Positions 16,052 through 25,820 of a stretch of 64,000 bases of DNA are shown here, one piece after another (the first letter of the stretch is position 1; the number at the start of each line of letters is the position of its first letter). The stretch is from Flectobacillus rivi. Lineage in GTDB: Bacteria > Bacteroidota > Bacteroidia > Cytophagales > Spirosomataceae. The translations under genes were made by a program, and so were the position numbers. Below the pieces are notes generated by a model. The model made no database searches, was not told the origin of the DNA, and saw only the letters and a program-made list of their open reading frames with translations. The DNA lies in the NCBI RefSeq assembly GCF_030056655.1, contig NZ_JASHIE010000015.1, forward strand, positions 129,649 through 193,648, read 5' to 3'.

Positions 16052-17332
16052 TTACTGACCCAACAAAGTTTCTAGTTCTTTCTTGAACTCTACCAAAAGC
16101 GTTTCTTTCATTGAAATTTTACGCTTTTGTGTATTGATTTTGTTGATAACCAATTTGTCATTCATTTGACCAGAGTATTGCGATTCAGAAATAAACGAGT
16201 CTAGTTCGTTTTTCTCTTTCTTCGTCATATAATCCATTTGGTTAATCATAATCTTCAACTGCTCGATACGTGGTTTTTCGTGCAAAGCAGGGTGACGGTA
16301 CGAGATAACACGCAACAAGTAGTTCATTTCGAAAATCTTATCGCAAATGTTACGGAAACGTTCTGCCAAGTTTCTATCCACACTTTTTGCCAAAGTCGAA
16401 AGCTCTTTCCATTTTACAAGATATGCTTTTGCTTTTTCTGCTGTTTGTGGAATATTTGGTTGATCTGGGAAGTTACGCTCCAATTCGGTAGTCATGTCCA
16501 TCATTTGTTGAGCACGAGGATCGATTCTTGGTTTCGATACAATTCCCTTCACATTGTTATAACGCTCGAAGAAGAAATCAGAAGAACGCTTGAATTGCTT
16601 CCAAAGCATAGATTGCTTTTTAGGCGGTACTTGAGAGATGGTTTTCCATTCACGTTGTAAATCTTTTACTTTTTGGAAACCAGCATCTACATCTTGTTCG
16701 TAACGCAATGCACGAGCACTATCAACGATACGTTGCAATTGAGCCAACTTCTCGTCGATGATACGGTTTTTCTCAGCATAGTATTCACGACGACGAACGA
16801 AGAAATTGTCAACGATACCATTAAATTCAGTTTCAATGCCATCTTGCAATGCTTTATCAACAGGACCAGTCTTCAGCCATTTGGTTTTGATTTCCATAAT
16901 GACATCAGTCGCTCTAGCCCAGTCATCAATAGCACCAGCTTGATTAGCTTCCTCAATCAAAGCTCTCTTTATTTCAAGATTTTTGATTTGATTGTTTAGA
17001 ATTAGCTCACGCAACTGCAATTCTAACTCATCCAACTTGTGAAGTAGAGGTACGAAATTACCCAAACCATCAAACTCTACGAGGTTTTTACGTAGTTGGA
17101 GTAATTTAGTTAGGTAAGAGCCTTTGTTTTGAGCTTCATCTACTTGAGAGAAAAGCAAATTCACTTTGTTTTCTGCGATAGCAAAGCGATTAACAAAATA
17201 CTGAAGAGCTTCTTCTTCGGTGTTACGAACAACACCAATCAGGCGGTCTGGGTATTCCAAATATCCTTTTAAATAGACCTTACCATCTTTACAATAGCCA
17301 TACTCGGCAGGGTTTTTTACTGTATTTTCCAT
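16052..17332 (-). CDS. DUF349 domain-containing protein
   Basis: 426 residues from the Met at 17332 (MENTVKNPAEYGY); the longer frame adds 11 poorly supported residues. Mostly helical and highly charged, with several DUF349 repeat units marked by W-K-x-x-x-x-V/P patterns (WLKTGPVDK, REWKTISQVPPKKQSMLWKQFK, LVKWKELST). Coiled-coil propensity runs through most of the length; no signal peptide or membrane segment. DUF349 proteins are cytoplasmic and their function is not established. Single-gene unit convergent with trpB. Confidence 0.85.
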   Translation of the reverse strand: MENTVKNPAEYGYCKDGKVYLKGYLEYPDRLIGVVRNTEEEALQYFVNRFAIAENKVNLLFSQVDEAQNKGSYLTKLLQLRKNLVEFDGLGNFVPLLHKLDELELQLRELILNNQIKNLEIKRALIEEANQAGAIDDWARATDVIMEIKTKWLKTGPVDKALQDGIETEFNGIVDNFFVRRREYYAEKNRIIDEKLAQLQRIVDSARALRYEQDVDAGFQKVKDLQREWKTISQVPPKKQSMLWKQFKRSSDFFFERYNNVKGIVSKPRIDPRAQQMMDMTTELERNFPDQPNIPQTAEKAKAYLVKWKELSTLAKSVDRNLAERFRNICDKIFEMNYLLRVISYRHPALHEKPRIEQLKIMINQMDYMTKKEKNELDSFISESQYSGQMNDKLVINKINTQKRKISMKETLLVEFKKELETLLGQ

Positions 17333-17931
17333 TGGTTTACGTTGCGTGGTTAGAGTTTTTGGCAATGCTCATAGCTCTAACGGGATTCATGGTTTAGGTT
17401 AAATATTAGCTTTTTTGATTTTGAGTACTTCATTTATTTTATCTAACTGAATAAATAATTTAATAAAATGAATGAAAAATCTAGTTAATAACCTATTTGA
17501 ATTAATAAGACAAATTTATTGATTGTTGGTGGATTTTTATCGGTTATTAGTTTGATATTTTTTTTGCAATATACTGAATTTCAATAAAAAATATAATTAT
17601 ACATATCGATTATCCATTATTCGGACAAAATTTAACATTAACATGCTAAAATCGCTATGAATTACCAATGGAAATAAAAACTAAGCCTTATACACTGAAT
17701 CCCCACTCTGCTTTTAGTATCTTTGACAAATTTATTTCTTAGTTTTTTTAATTGCTAAAACCTACAGACGCCGAACTTACTTTGCTTGAATTAAAGTCAA
17801 TAATTCTAGTACTTTACTCATCCTTTTTCTTAAAAGTATTGAGCTTCAAGCATTTTATTGAAAGGCTACGTAAGGCTCCAGATATTCATTTTACTAATAT
17901 AAATAGACCTTTAGAATAAAACAAAAAAACA
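17333..17931. other. Divergent intergenic region (599 bp)
   Basis: Very AT-rich. On the plus strand a TATCTTTG box at 17718-17725 could drive ettA with a leader of about 200 bases; on the minus strand a TAAATTTG box (17518-17511) could serve the DUF349 gene. Neither has a clear TTG at 19-20 bases. No reading frame with family similarity and no RNA gene recognised. Confidence 0.4.
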
Positions 17932-19599
17932 ATGAGTCAAGAAACCATTATTTTTTCAATGGAACGGGTTTCTAAAACTGTTCCACCACAAAAAACAATT
18001 CTCAAAAATATCTATCTCTCGTTTTTCTACGGTGCCAAAATTGGGGTGCTTGGTCTAAACGGTGCTGGTAAATCGTCGTTGTTACGAGTAATTGCAGGTA
18101 TCGACAAGAGCTATACAGGCGATGTGGTGTTTTCGCCAGGTTATACCGTAGGAATGCTTGAGCAAGAGCCTAAATTAGACCCAACCAAAACGGTTAAAGA
18201 AATTGTAGAAGAGGGCGTCGCTGAAATTGTTGGGCTTTTAAAAGAGTTTGACGAAATCAACGAGGCTTTTGGCGACCCAGATGCTGACTTCGATAAATTA
18301 TTGGCTCGCCAAGGCGAAGTGCAAGAAAAATTGGATCACTTCAATGCTTGGGAATTGGATACTCGCCTCGAAAAAGCTATGGATGCACTGCGTTGTCCTC
18401 CGTCAGAGGCTTTAGTAGGCAATCTTTCTGGTGGCGAAAAACGCCGTGTGGCGCTTTGCCGTTTGTTGTTGCAAGAACCAGACGTATTATTGCTCGATGA
18501 ACCTACCAACCACCTCGATGCTGAATCGGTATTGTGGTTGGAAGAACACCTTCGTCAATATAAAGGAACAGTTATTGCCGTAACCCACGACCGTTATTTC
18601 TTAGACAACGTAGCTGGTTGGATTTTGGAACTTGACCGTGGCGAAGGTATTCCATGGAAAGGAAATTATTCTTCATGGTTGGAGCAAAAACAAAACCGCT
18701 TGGCTATGGAAGAGAAAACCGAATCTAAGCGTCAGAAAACATTGCAACGTGAATTAGAATGGGTACGTATGGCTCCAAAAGCCCGCCAGGCCAAATCTAA
18801 AGCTCGTTTGGGGGCTTATGAAAAACTCCTTTCGGAAGAAAACAAACAAAAAGAAGATAAGCTAGAATTATTTATCCCACCAGGACCACGCTTGGGTAAT
18901 AAGGTTATTGAAGTAAATAATGTATCAAAAGCTTATGGCGATAAATTATTATTCGAAAACCTTAGTTTCTCATTGCCTCCAGCAGGTATTGTAGGTATTA
19001 TTGGACCAAACGGTGCTGGTAAATCAACATTATTTAAGCTTATCTCAGGTCAAGAAACCCCAGATTCTGGTACATTCGAAGTCGGAGATACTGTTAAAAT
19101 GACTTACGTAGACCAAGAACACCATCTTTTAGATGCAGGTAAATCTGTTTTTGAAACTATTTCGGGGGGTACAGAGCAAATTATGTTAGGCAACAAACAA
19201 GTTAATGCTCGTGCTTACGTAAGTAAGTTCAACTTTGCAGGTGCTGATCAAGAAAAGAAAATTGCCAACCTTTCGGGTGGGGAGCGTAACCGTGTTCACT
19301 TGGCAATGATGTTGAAAGAGGGTGCTAACTTGGTACTTTTAGATGAACCTACCAACGACCTCGACGTAAATACCTTGCGTGCGTTGGAAGAAGCTCTTGA
19401 AAACTTTGGTGGTTGTGCCGTAGTTATTTCCCACGACCGTTGGTTCCTTGACCGTGTGGCTACGCATATCTTGGCATTCGAAGGCGATTCTCAAGTATAT
19501 TGGTTTGAAGGTAACTTCTCTGACTACGAGGAAAATCGTCGTAAACGCTTAGGCTCAGATGCCACACCAAAACGTATCAGATACAAAAAATTACAATAG
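17932..19599 (+). CDS. ettA: Energy-dependent translational throttle protein EttA (ABC-F)
   Basis: 555 residues, two ABC ATPase domains and no membrane part. Domain 1: Walker A GLNGAGKSS (41-49), signature LSGGEKRRV, Walker B VLLLDEPTNHLD. Domain 2: GPNGAGKST, LSGGERNRV, LVLLDEPTNDLD. Between them is the charged P-site tRNA-interaction linker (residues about 250-310), and an arm insertion lies in domain 1, as in EttA rather than Uup. It binds the ribosomal E site and gates the first elongation steps according to ATP/ADP state. The length and the VPPQK N-terminal segment match EttA orthologues. Confidence 0.95.
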   Translation: MSQETIIFSMERVSKTVPPQKTILKNIYLSFFYGAKIGVLGLNGAGKSSLLRVIAGIDKSYTGDVVFSPGYTVGMLEQEPKLDPTKTVKEIVEEGVAEIVGLLKEFDEINEAFGDPDADFDKLLARQGEVQEKLDHFNAWELDTRLEKAMDALRCPPSEALVGNLSGGEKRRVALCRLLLQEPDVLLLDEPTNHLDAESVLWLEEHLRQYKGTVIAVTHDRYFLDNVAGWILELDRGEGIPWKGNYSSWLEQKQNRLAMEEKTESKRQKTLQRELEWVRMAPKARQAKSKARLGAYEKLLSEENKQKEDKLELFIPPGPRLGNKVIEVNNVSKAYGDKLLFENLSFSLPPAGIVGIIGPNGAGKSTLFKLISGQETPDSGTFEVGDTVKMTYVDQEHHLLDAGKSVFETISGGTEQIMLGNKQVNARAYVSKFNFAGADQEKKIANLSGGERNRVHLAMMLKEGANLVLLDEPTNDLDVNTLRALEEALENFGGCAVVISHDRWFLDRVATHILAFEGDSQVYWFEGNFSDYEENRRKRLGSDATPKRIRYKKLQ

Positions 19600-19835
19600 T
19601 ATTCATATTACTAGAATCACTCATGAGTTATCCCGAATTTTAAGATTGGGGCTACTCTTCAAGCTTTCATCAAAAAAGGGGTCGGAAAATATTTTCCGAC
19701 CCCTTTTTTGATACTAAAATACTAGATATGACTCGGCTTTAGACGCAATCATTGCGTCTCTACTGCTAGATGAAAATATTAACATAATCACTCATCCACT
19801 CAATCACTCAATCGCTAAATGTAGGAATGGCTCAT
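19600..19835. repeat. Composite repeat family B, copy 1
   Basis: Consists of a GC-cored hairpin (19669-19712), a segment with TTTAGACGCAATCATTGCGTCT near 19738-19760, then AACATAATCACTCATCCACTCAATCACTCAAT. The same order of blocks recurs at 25590-25810, 30712-31020 and 40382-40740. It fills the gap between convergent ettA and the PorP/SprF gene. Confidence 0.75.
19669..19712. terminator. 44-bp perfect palindrome, bidirectional terminator
   Basis: Left arm ATCAAAAAAGGGGTCGGAAAAT is exactly complementary to the right arm with no spacer. The run of A before and T after the GC core fits intrinsic termination in both directions. Sister hairpins at 25647, 30840 and 40435. Confidence 0.8.
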
Positions 19836-19850
19836 GTTTGGTGAATATCT

Positions 19851-20918
19851 TTAGAATTTCGGACAACGAAGCTCTGCTTTCCGTGGACGATATTTTGGTT
19901 TAGAATCAAACAAATCTGAAAATACATAAGAAAGAGATAGCTCATGTGCTCCACCTGTCGATGAACCTAAGCTCGAAATAGTCATGTCGTAGCTGTAACC
20001 AATCGAAAAGTTATCTTGACGATACCCTATCAAAATAACTGCGGCATCGTTGCTCAAGTAAGTCGTATTGTCTTTTTTATATGTTTTTAACGGAATACCT
20101 CTATACCAAGCCCCAAGTACAAGTGGCGAATAGGTCAAGTACATACCCACATCCAACTGGTCAAATGCTCCTTGGTGTTTGTAATGGACAACAGGTGTTA
20201 AGCTTTTCTCTTTTTCTATTTGACTTCCTAAATTATTCCCAATTTCATAATCCGCTAAAGGAATTCTGTATCCAGCCTGTACGCCTATTTTCATAGGTAG
20301 TTTGGCATCAGCATTACCAAAAGACTGATTAGGCTGATTGATATGGTGTACTGAGAGTCCAGCCCAAAATCTTTCTGAGTAAACAATCCCACCTGAAGAA
20401 AAATCCCAGTATTGAATCGTAGGAGCAAATCCACCAGTCACGATTGGATCACTGGTATTATAGCTGGACGGATAACCGCCACCATTGAGATAAGACTGAA
20501 TTTGATCTGCAAAAATATAATCCCCAAAATTGATACTACGACTCACATACGAGCCTTGTACACCGAGATTGGCAGATAGACCATCGCTTAATTTGAGATG
20601 GTATGTATAAATTGCGCCAATATCGGTAGTTTTTAAATTTGAAAATTGTCTATCATTTGTAATCAACAAGCCTACGCCACTATTGATTCTTTCGAGATAC
20701 ATATCTGCCGAAAGCGATGAAGTAACAAAGTTTGCACTGAGTGAAGGCCATTGATTACGGTGATTAAAATTCACACGGGGAGCCATAGCCGACCCTGCAA
20801 ATGCTGGGTTAAGATATAAAGGAGCTGCATAAAACTGTGAGTATTGAGGGTCTTGCCCCAACGCAACTAACACAGTTCCCAGTAATATTCCTAAGCCTAA
20901 AATAGATTTTCTTAACAT
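19851..20918 (-). CDS. PorP/SprF family type IX secretion system membrane protein
   Basis: 355 residues with a Sec signal peptide (about 1-21). The family start QDPQYSQFYAAPLYLNPAFAG is intact, followed by barrel-like alternating strands, e.g. VNFNHRNQWPSL and SIGYSYDMTIS. PorP/SprF proteins are outer-membrane barrels that work with the T9SS and are usually encoded beside a very large secreted cargo with a type B C-terminal domain. Here the divergent neighbour (21360-25586) is such a cargo, so this protein probably serves that cargo's secretion or surface attachment. Confidence 0.9.
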   Translation of the reverse strand: MLRKSILGLGILLGTVLVALGQDPQYSQFYAAPLYLNPAFAGSAMAPRVNFNHRNQWPSLSANFVTSSLSADMYLERINSGVGLLITNDRQFSNLKTTDIGAIYTYHLKLSDGLSANLGVQGSYVSRSINFGDYIFADQIQSYLNGGGYPSSYNTSDPIVTGGFAPTIQYWDFSSGGIVYSERFWAGLSVHHINQPNQSFGNADAKLPMKIGVQAGYRIPLADYEIGNNLGSQIEKEKSLTPVVHYKHQGAFDQLDVGMYLTYSPLVLGAWYRGIPLKTYKKDNTTYLSNDAAVILIGYRQDNFSIGYSYDMTISSLGSSTGGAHELSLSYVFSDLFDSKPKYRPRKAELRCPKF

Positions 20919-21359
20919 ATTATAGATAAAAGTTACTTCTCATATTTCTTGGTAAATCTCTAAAATTTTATTGAATAGGTTTCTAGCTTATCGTAAAACT
21001 TAAATCATAGCTATTTTAAGAAATGCCCAAATAGGTTTTAATAACATGACCTCATTTGAGCACAAAAAGCTGCTAGAATCGCACTTTTATATTAAGTTTT
21101 AACAAAAAAAGACCTTTTTGAAGGTAAAAAAGCGTTTTAGAGTTTACTTTAAAATTAATATCCTACTTATTCGTTAAATTATATAAAATTGTGTTTAAAA
21201 TAACTGTTGAACATAAAGTTATACAGTTTGTTTATTCAATAAATGATTTTTTTCTACAAATCTAGTGCCATCTCTGCGTATATATACAACCCTTTAATTG
21301 AGTTGTCGGTCTATTAGAGTAAATTGTAAGATGGGTATCACGACATAGATAACGAACAA
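20919..21359. other. Divergent intergenic region (441 bp)
   Basis: AT-rich gap between the PorP/SprF gene and its presumed cargo. A short hairpin-like block AAAGACCTTTTTGAAGGTAAAAAAGC lies near 21110-21135. No gene, RNA or clear promoter pair recognised. Confidence 0.35.
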
Positions 21360-24300
21360 ATGTTAAATTTTGGTAAATCATATCCGTATTTTTTGCATAT
21401 CCTTTTGGTATCGTTCCTTTTCCTAGGAATGAGTGTAGTTGGTATGGGACAAACTACGAGTAATCCAGATTATATTGCCGTAAAAAACCTTTGTTTATCC
21501 GAGTGCTCAGATTCAACGGCCGCAACGCAGTTTCGTGACCTACATATCACGAAGGCAACCAGTGTTCTTTGGAATTTTGGCGACCCGACCAGTGGAAACA
21601 AAAATACCTCTACTCGACTAAATTCTGCTCACTTGTATGCTACAGCAGGTACTTATACGGTAACACTAACAAGGAATGAAACATCTGGACCTGTAACATA
21701 CACCAAAGTTATTACGATAAATCAACCCCCACGACCTTTCTATCTGGGCAATGATCCTTCGCAACAAGATACTACCATTTGTAAAGGCGATAAACTTAAA
21801 CTTGACCCCTATCGAACTGGGGGTGCCGAGCCACAGTTTAAATACATCTGGTTTCCGAAAGGAGATACAACACAAACAGTATTGGCAGACTCAACAACTT
21901 GTTATTCTGTCCAAGTGACAGATACCTTGACGGGCTGTTCTACAGAAAATAAACTTAATGTCAAGCTCTGTGTACCTCCACCACCACAACCTCCTAAAGA
22001 ATATTGGTATTTTGGACAAGGTGCTGGTATTTTGTTTCAAAGTGGCGAGCCAACAGCCGATGGGAATGGCAAAACAAACTCCCTAGAAGGTGTAGCAGGA
22101 ATAACTGATACAAAAGGAAATACCATCTTTTATTCAGATGGTAAAAACGTGTATCGTACAGACGGAACACTAATGCCCTCTGTATCCTCTAGTACTCCTT
22201 TAGCTGGTAGTTCTACCGCCACCCAAGGGGTCGTCATTGTACCTGTGCCATCCTGTAAAGGTTGTCAGTCAACGTATTATGTATTTACAACAACCGATAT
22301 AAATGGCACTAAAAAGCTTACTTATTCTATTGTTGATATGCGTAGAGATGGAGGTTTGGGAAAAGTTATTGAGAAAAATATTCCTTTAGATAACAATAGC
22401 ACCACCGAAAGTGTGACCTCTGTTTATGTGCCAAAAGATTCTACTTATTGGGTAGTTAGCCACGACTATGGTGATAACACCTATCGTATGTATCGTGTTA
22501 CGAAAAATGGGGTTTCTATTTCCAAAACAATTAGTATTGGTGCCAAAATAGACTCTGTGGGTAAAGCGCAAGGGTATTTGAAGTTTTCGCAGGATGGTAC
22601 CAAAATGGCTTATGTAGTGCCAGGTCCAGATCGAAACTATGTAGAAATATATGATTTTGCGGATTCTACGGGAGCTATTTCTAACAAAAAAGTCATTGAT
22701 TTAGGCAAAGCACCTCCAACGCTGTACGGTGCTGAGTTTTCGCCAGATGGTAATAGCTTGTACACCAGTCTTACTGCGGGTGTTACTACCCTTCCACCAG
22801 CCGATCCCACCATTAAATCACAACTATTACAGTTTGACTTAACCTCCAAGGATTCGGCCACCATTAGTCTATCTCGAAAACTCATTGATAGTACTAGTAC
22901 CAAAAACTTTGGAGCTCTGAAAATAGGACCTGACAGCAAAATATATATGGCTGTTCAGGGTAGTACACATTTGGCAGTAATTGGCCAACCCAATATTATT
23001 TTACAAACAGGTAGTAAAGTAGATACTTTAGAATACAAGCTTCAAGGATTTGATTTAGCAGGAAAATTGAGCCAATTAGGATTACCCAACAATACATCCG
23101 TAACTCCCGACCAAGATCAGCAATCTGGTATTTCGGTTGGTGACACTTGTTTGGGTGCTCCTACACAATTTCAAGCCAATCATCTCTGTGGAGAGAAGCT
23201 GAAAAATACCAAAACTCTTTGGAAAGTTTACAAAGGACCAGCTCCACAGCAAGGACAACCCGAAACCTCCTTTCCTGTTGCAACCCTAGGAGGTACTGGT
23301 TCTGACAAAGACTTGCAGGTAAGCACAACGCTGTCTGAGCCTGGCTTGTATCATGTTACTGTAACAATGGCAAACCGCTGTAAATCTGATACCACTTTGC
23401 CAGCACAAGAATTTACGATAAAACCAATGCCCAATCCTGATTTGGGGAACGATATACAGCTATGTGCTGCTAGTACGACCTTAGATTCAAAAAATACAAT
23501 AGCCAATAGCCATTACTTTTGGCAAAAAGACGGTGGGTTATTAGCTGATACTTTATCTACGCTCAATGTTACTCAGTCTGGCACTTACAAGGTATTTGTT
23601 GAAAGCAATGGATGTATCAAAGAAGATGAGATAAAAGTCATATTGGCACAAGCTCCTCCTTTTGCGGTAGCAGATACCAATATTTGCCAAAATAGCTCTA
23701 TTGTACTAAATGCAGCCAATTCAAATTTAAGTAATTCCACTACTTACTTATGGAATACTGGAGCGACAACACCTTCAATAACGGTATCAACAACAGGAAA
23801 ATATACTGTTACTATCAAAACATTAATAGGCACCACACAATGTACTGTTAGTGATGACATTCAGGTTACAGCTAGACCTAAAGCAACTTTTACGTCTGCT
23901 ATTACCAACCCAACAGCTTGTAACGCACAAGATGGAACAATTGCTTTAACCAATTTTTCTCCAACTGACAACTATAGTTTTATTTGGAAGAAAAATGGCT
24001 CTATAGTACCTAGTCTGAGAGGTAGTAGTCTTTCTGGACTGGGACCAGGGGTTTATCAAGTAAGTATCAGTAGTCCTAATACGTGTTATCAAAATGCTGA
24101 TTTTAACTTGCAACCTACTAAACTACCAAACACTGCAATCACTACACGCTCAACACCTGTGACTTGTCTAACAGATGGTAGCATCACAATTATGCTTGGA
24201 GCTACAAACCTATTCATTCCAGCTAAATATGTGCTTTTACAGCAAAATAACGGTGTGTATGATCGTGTAGCAAGTGGAGATATGAGTAGTATTTTTGTAA

Positions 24301-25586
24301 AAGATAAAGAATATAAAATTAGTAATTTGGGTGTGGGAACTTATCAGATTGTTCTTGAAACAGTAGAAGGTTGTCAGTACACGACCTCTCCTATTACGTT
24401 ACTAAAAGTTGCTAGTACTCAATTGAGCATCGAGCCTCCCGTGGTAAAATGTGAAGGAGAATCCGTTACGTTAACGCTAAATCAAACGCCTACAGGAACA
24501 GTACTATGGAGCACAGGAGCGACTACGCCAACTATCAATGTTCAATATGCTGGTATTTACAGTGTTACGATTACGTCATTAGATGGCAAATGCAATAACT
24601 CAGCTCGTACAACGGTTACTTTCAAAGCAAGTCCTAAAGTGAGTGTTACAGGTCCATCTTTCTTATGTATAGGAGCTACACCTGTACAACTACGTGCCAC
24701 ACCTGTGGGTGGAACATGGAGTGGATCGAGCAATATCAGTGCAACAGGGTTATATACTCCTGCGACTTTTATCAAAACTGAAACTATTACTTATAGTTAC
24801 ACCCAAAATACCTGTACAGGTAGAGGTAGTGTTAATATTTCAACCGTATCCAAGCCGTATGTAGATTTAGGAGAAGATATTGTTTTTTGTAAAAATACCT
24901 CCGTAATAATTGGTATTCCTACAGATCCGAACTGGACATTTAGATGGAGTACTGGAGAATCAACGCCTCAAATTACGCCTACAAAATCAGGAAATTATGC
25001 TTTGATAGTTTCAAATGGCGCTTGTAATTCTAGCGATGATATTAATGTAAATATTCTTCCGATACCATTTAGTAGTCTAAAGTCTGAAGTTCCTTTGTGT
25101 ATTGCTGATGGGAAAGAGCTTGAACTTGACCCTGGCAATGCAGGAAATACATGGAAATATGAATGGTCACCTTCAGGTGCAACCTCTCAAAAAATTAAGG
25201 TTTCTTCTGTTGGCAATTATACTGTTAAAATAACGAATCTCGAAGGTTGTAGCATCAAAGCTAGTACTTTGGTGTATGACCTGTGTCTTCCAGACATCAT
25301 GGTTCCTAATATCTTTACCCCAAATAATGACGGATACAATAATACTTTTAAAATTTTCCCTAGACATATTTTAAAAGAAGGATTTTCCCTAAAAATCTAT
25401 AACCGTTGGGGCGAATTAGTATTTGTATCTTATGATTGGGAAGACGAATGGGACGGTAAATTTAGAGGAGTCTTAGCACCTCCTAATAGTTATGCTTGGG
25501 AAATAACTTATCGCCCTGAATATCCAGAGCCTAATATAGGCACACCTTTACAAGTAAAACGGGGAGCTGTAACGGTGGCGTGGTAA
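21360..25586 (+). CDS. Large secreted protein with PKD domain and T9SS type B (gliding-motility) C-terminal domain
   Basis: 1408 residues. Signal peptide about 1-30 (ends GMGQ). A PKD-type domain follows (about 60-120, VLWNFGDPTSG... AGTYTVTL), then a seven-bladed-propeller-like region (about 215-560, WYFGQGAGILF, TNSLEGVAGITD, FYSDGKNVY). After that come several Ig-like repeats with the recurring core LWNTGATTPSI / LWSTGATTPTI / RWSTGESTPQI and paired Cys. The last 85 or so residues (VPNIFTPNNDGYNN... YNRWGE... WDG... YAW) are the CHU_C/gliding-motility T9SS type B sorting domain. Predicted to be exported by T9SS to the cell surface, with the divergent PorP/SprF as partner. Ligand unknown; adhesion is likely from the architecture. 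Confidence 0.92.
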   Translation: MLNFGKSYPYFLHILLVSFLFLGMSVVGMGQTTSNPDYIAVKNLCLSECSDSTAATQFRDLHITKATSVLWNFGDPTSGNKNTSTRLNSAHLYATAGTYTVTLTRNETSGPVTYTKVITINQPPRPFYLGNDPSQQDTTICKGDKLKLDPYRTGGAEPQFKYIWFPKGDTTQTVLADSTTCYSVQVTDTLTGCSTENKLNVKLCVPPPPQPPKEYWYFGQGAGILFQSGEPTADGNGKTNSLEGVAGITDTKGNTIFYSDGKNVYRTDGTLMPSVSSSTPLAGSSTATQGVVIVPVPSCKGCQSTYYVFTTTDINGTKKLTYSIVDMRRDGGLGKVIEKNIPLDNNSTTESVTSVYVPKDSTYWVVSHDYGDNTYRMYRVTKNGVSISKTISIGAKIDSVGKAQGYLKFSQDGTKMAYVVPGPDRNYVEIYDFADSTGAISNKKVIDLGKAPPTLYGAEFSPDGNSLYTSLTAGVTTLPPADPTIKSQLLQFDLTSKDSATISLSRKLIDSTSTKNFGALKIGPDSKIYMAVQGSTHLAVIGQPNIILQTGSKVDTLEYKLQGFDLAGKLSQLGLPNNTSVTPDQDQQSGISVGDTCLGAPTQFQANHLCGEKLKNTKTLWKVYKGPAPQQGQPETSFPVATLGGTGSDKDLQVSTTLSEPGLYHVTVTMANRCKSDTTLPAQEFTIKPMPNPDLGNDIQLCAASTTLDSKNTIANSHYFWQKDGGLLADTLSTLNVTQSGTYKVFVESNGCIKEDEIKVILAQAPPFAVADTNICQNSSIVLNAANSNLSNSTTYLWNTGATTPSITVSTTGKYTVTIKTLIGTTQCTVSDDIQVTARPKATFTSAITNPTACNAQDGTIALTNFSPTDNYSFIWKKNGSIVPSLRGSSLSGLGPGVYQVSISSPNTCYQNADFNLQPTKLPNTAITTRSTPVTCLTDGSITIMLGATNLFIPAKYVLLQQNNGVYDRVASGDMSSIFVKDKEYKISNLGVGTYQIVLETVEGCQYTTSPITLLKVASTQLSIEPPVVKCEGESVTLTLNQTPTGTVLWSTGATTPTINVQYAGIYSVTITSLDGKCNNSARTTVTFKASPKVSVTGPSFLCIGATPVQLRATPVGGTWSGSSNISATGLYTPATFIKTETITYSYTQNTCTGRGSVNISTVSKPYVDLGEDIVFCKNTSVIIGIPTDPNWTFRWSTGESTPQITPTKSGNYALIVSNGACNSSDDINVNILPIPFSSLKSEVPLCIADGKELELDPGNAGNTWKYEWSPSGATSQKIKVSSVGNYTVKITNLEGCSIKASTLVYDLCLPDIMVPNIFTPNNDGYNNTFKIFPRHILKEGFSLKIYNRWGELVFVSYDWEDEWDGKFRGVLAPPNSYAWEITYRPEYPEPNIGTPLQVKRGAVTVAW

Positions 25587-25589
25587 AGA

Positions 25590-25812
25590 ATATCTATTGA
25601 GTGAATTGTGATTATTCGTCAGTCTTGTGATTTGGCATTCAAGTATTTATCAAAAAAGCGGTCGAAAAACAATTTTCGACCGCTTTTTTGATAATAAATC
25701 TTTAGACGAAAGGCATTGAGATTAGACATAATATATTGTATATCTAAGGGTAAAATATAGATAAAAAACAATCACCCATTCACTCAATCTCCAATCACTC
25801 AATATAGTAGTT
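25590..25812. repeat. Composite repeat family B, copy 2
   Basis: Left arm TATTGAGTGAATTGTGATTA near 25592, hairpin at 25647-25694, then CTTTAGACGAAAGGCATTGAG and CAATCACCCATTCACTCAATCTC up to 25805. It lies between the convergent cargo gene and trpA. Confidence 0.75.
25647..25694. terminator. Family B hairpin, bidirectional terminator
   Basis: A 22-bp perfect stem (25647-25668 with 25673-25694) and a 4-base loop, GC core GCGGTCG with A-run and T-run on either side. Confidence 0.85.
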
Positions 25813-25820
25813 CTTCGATT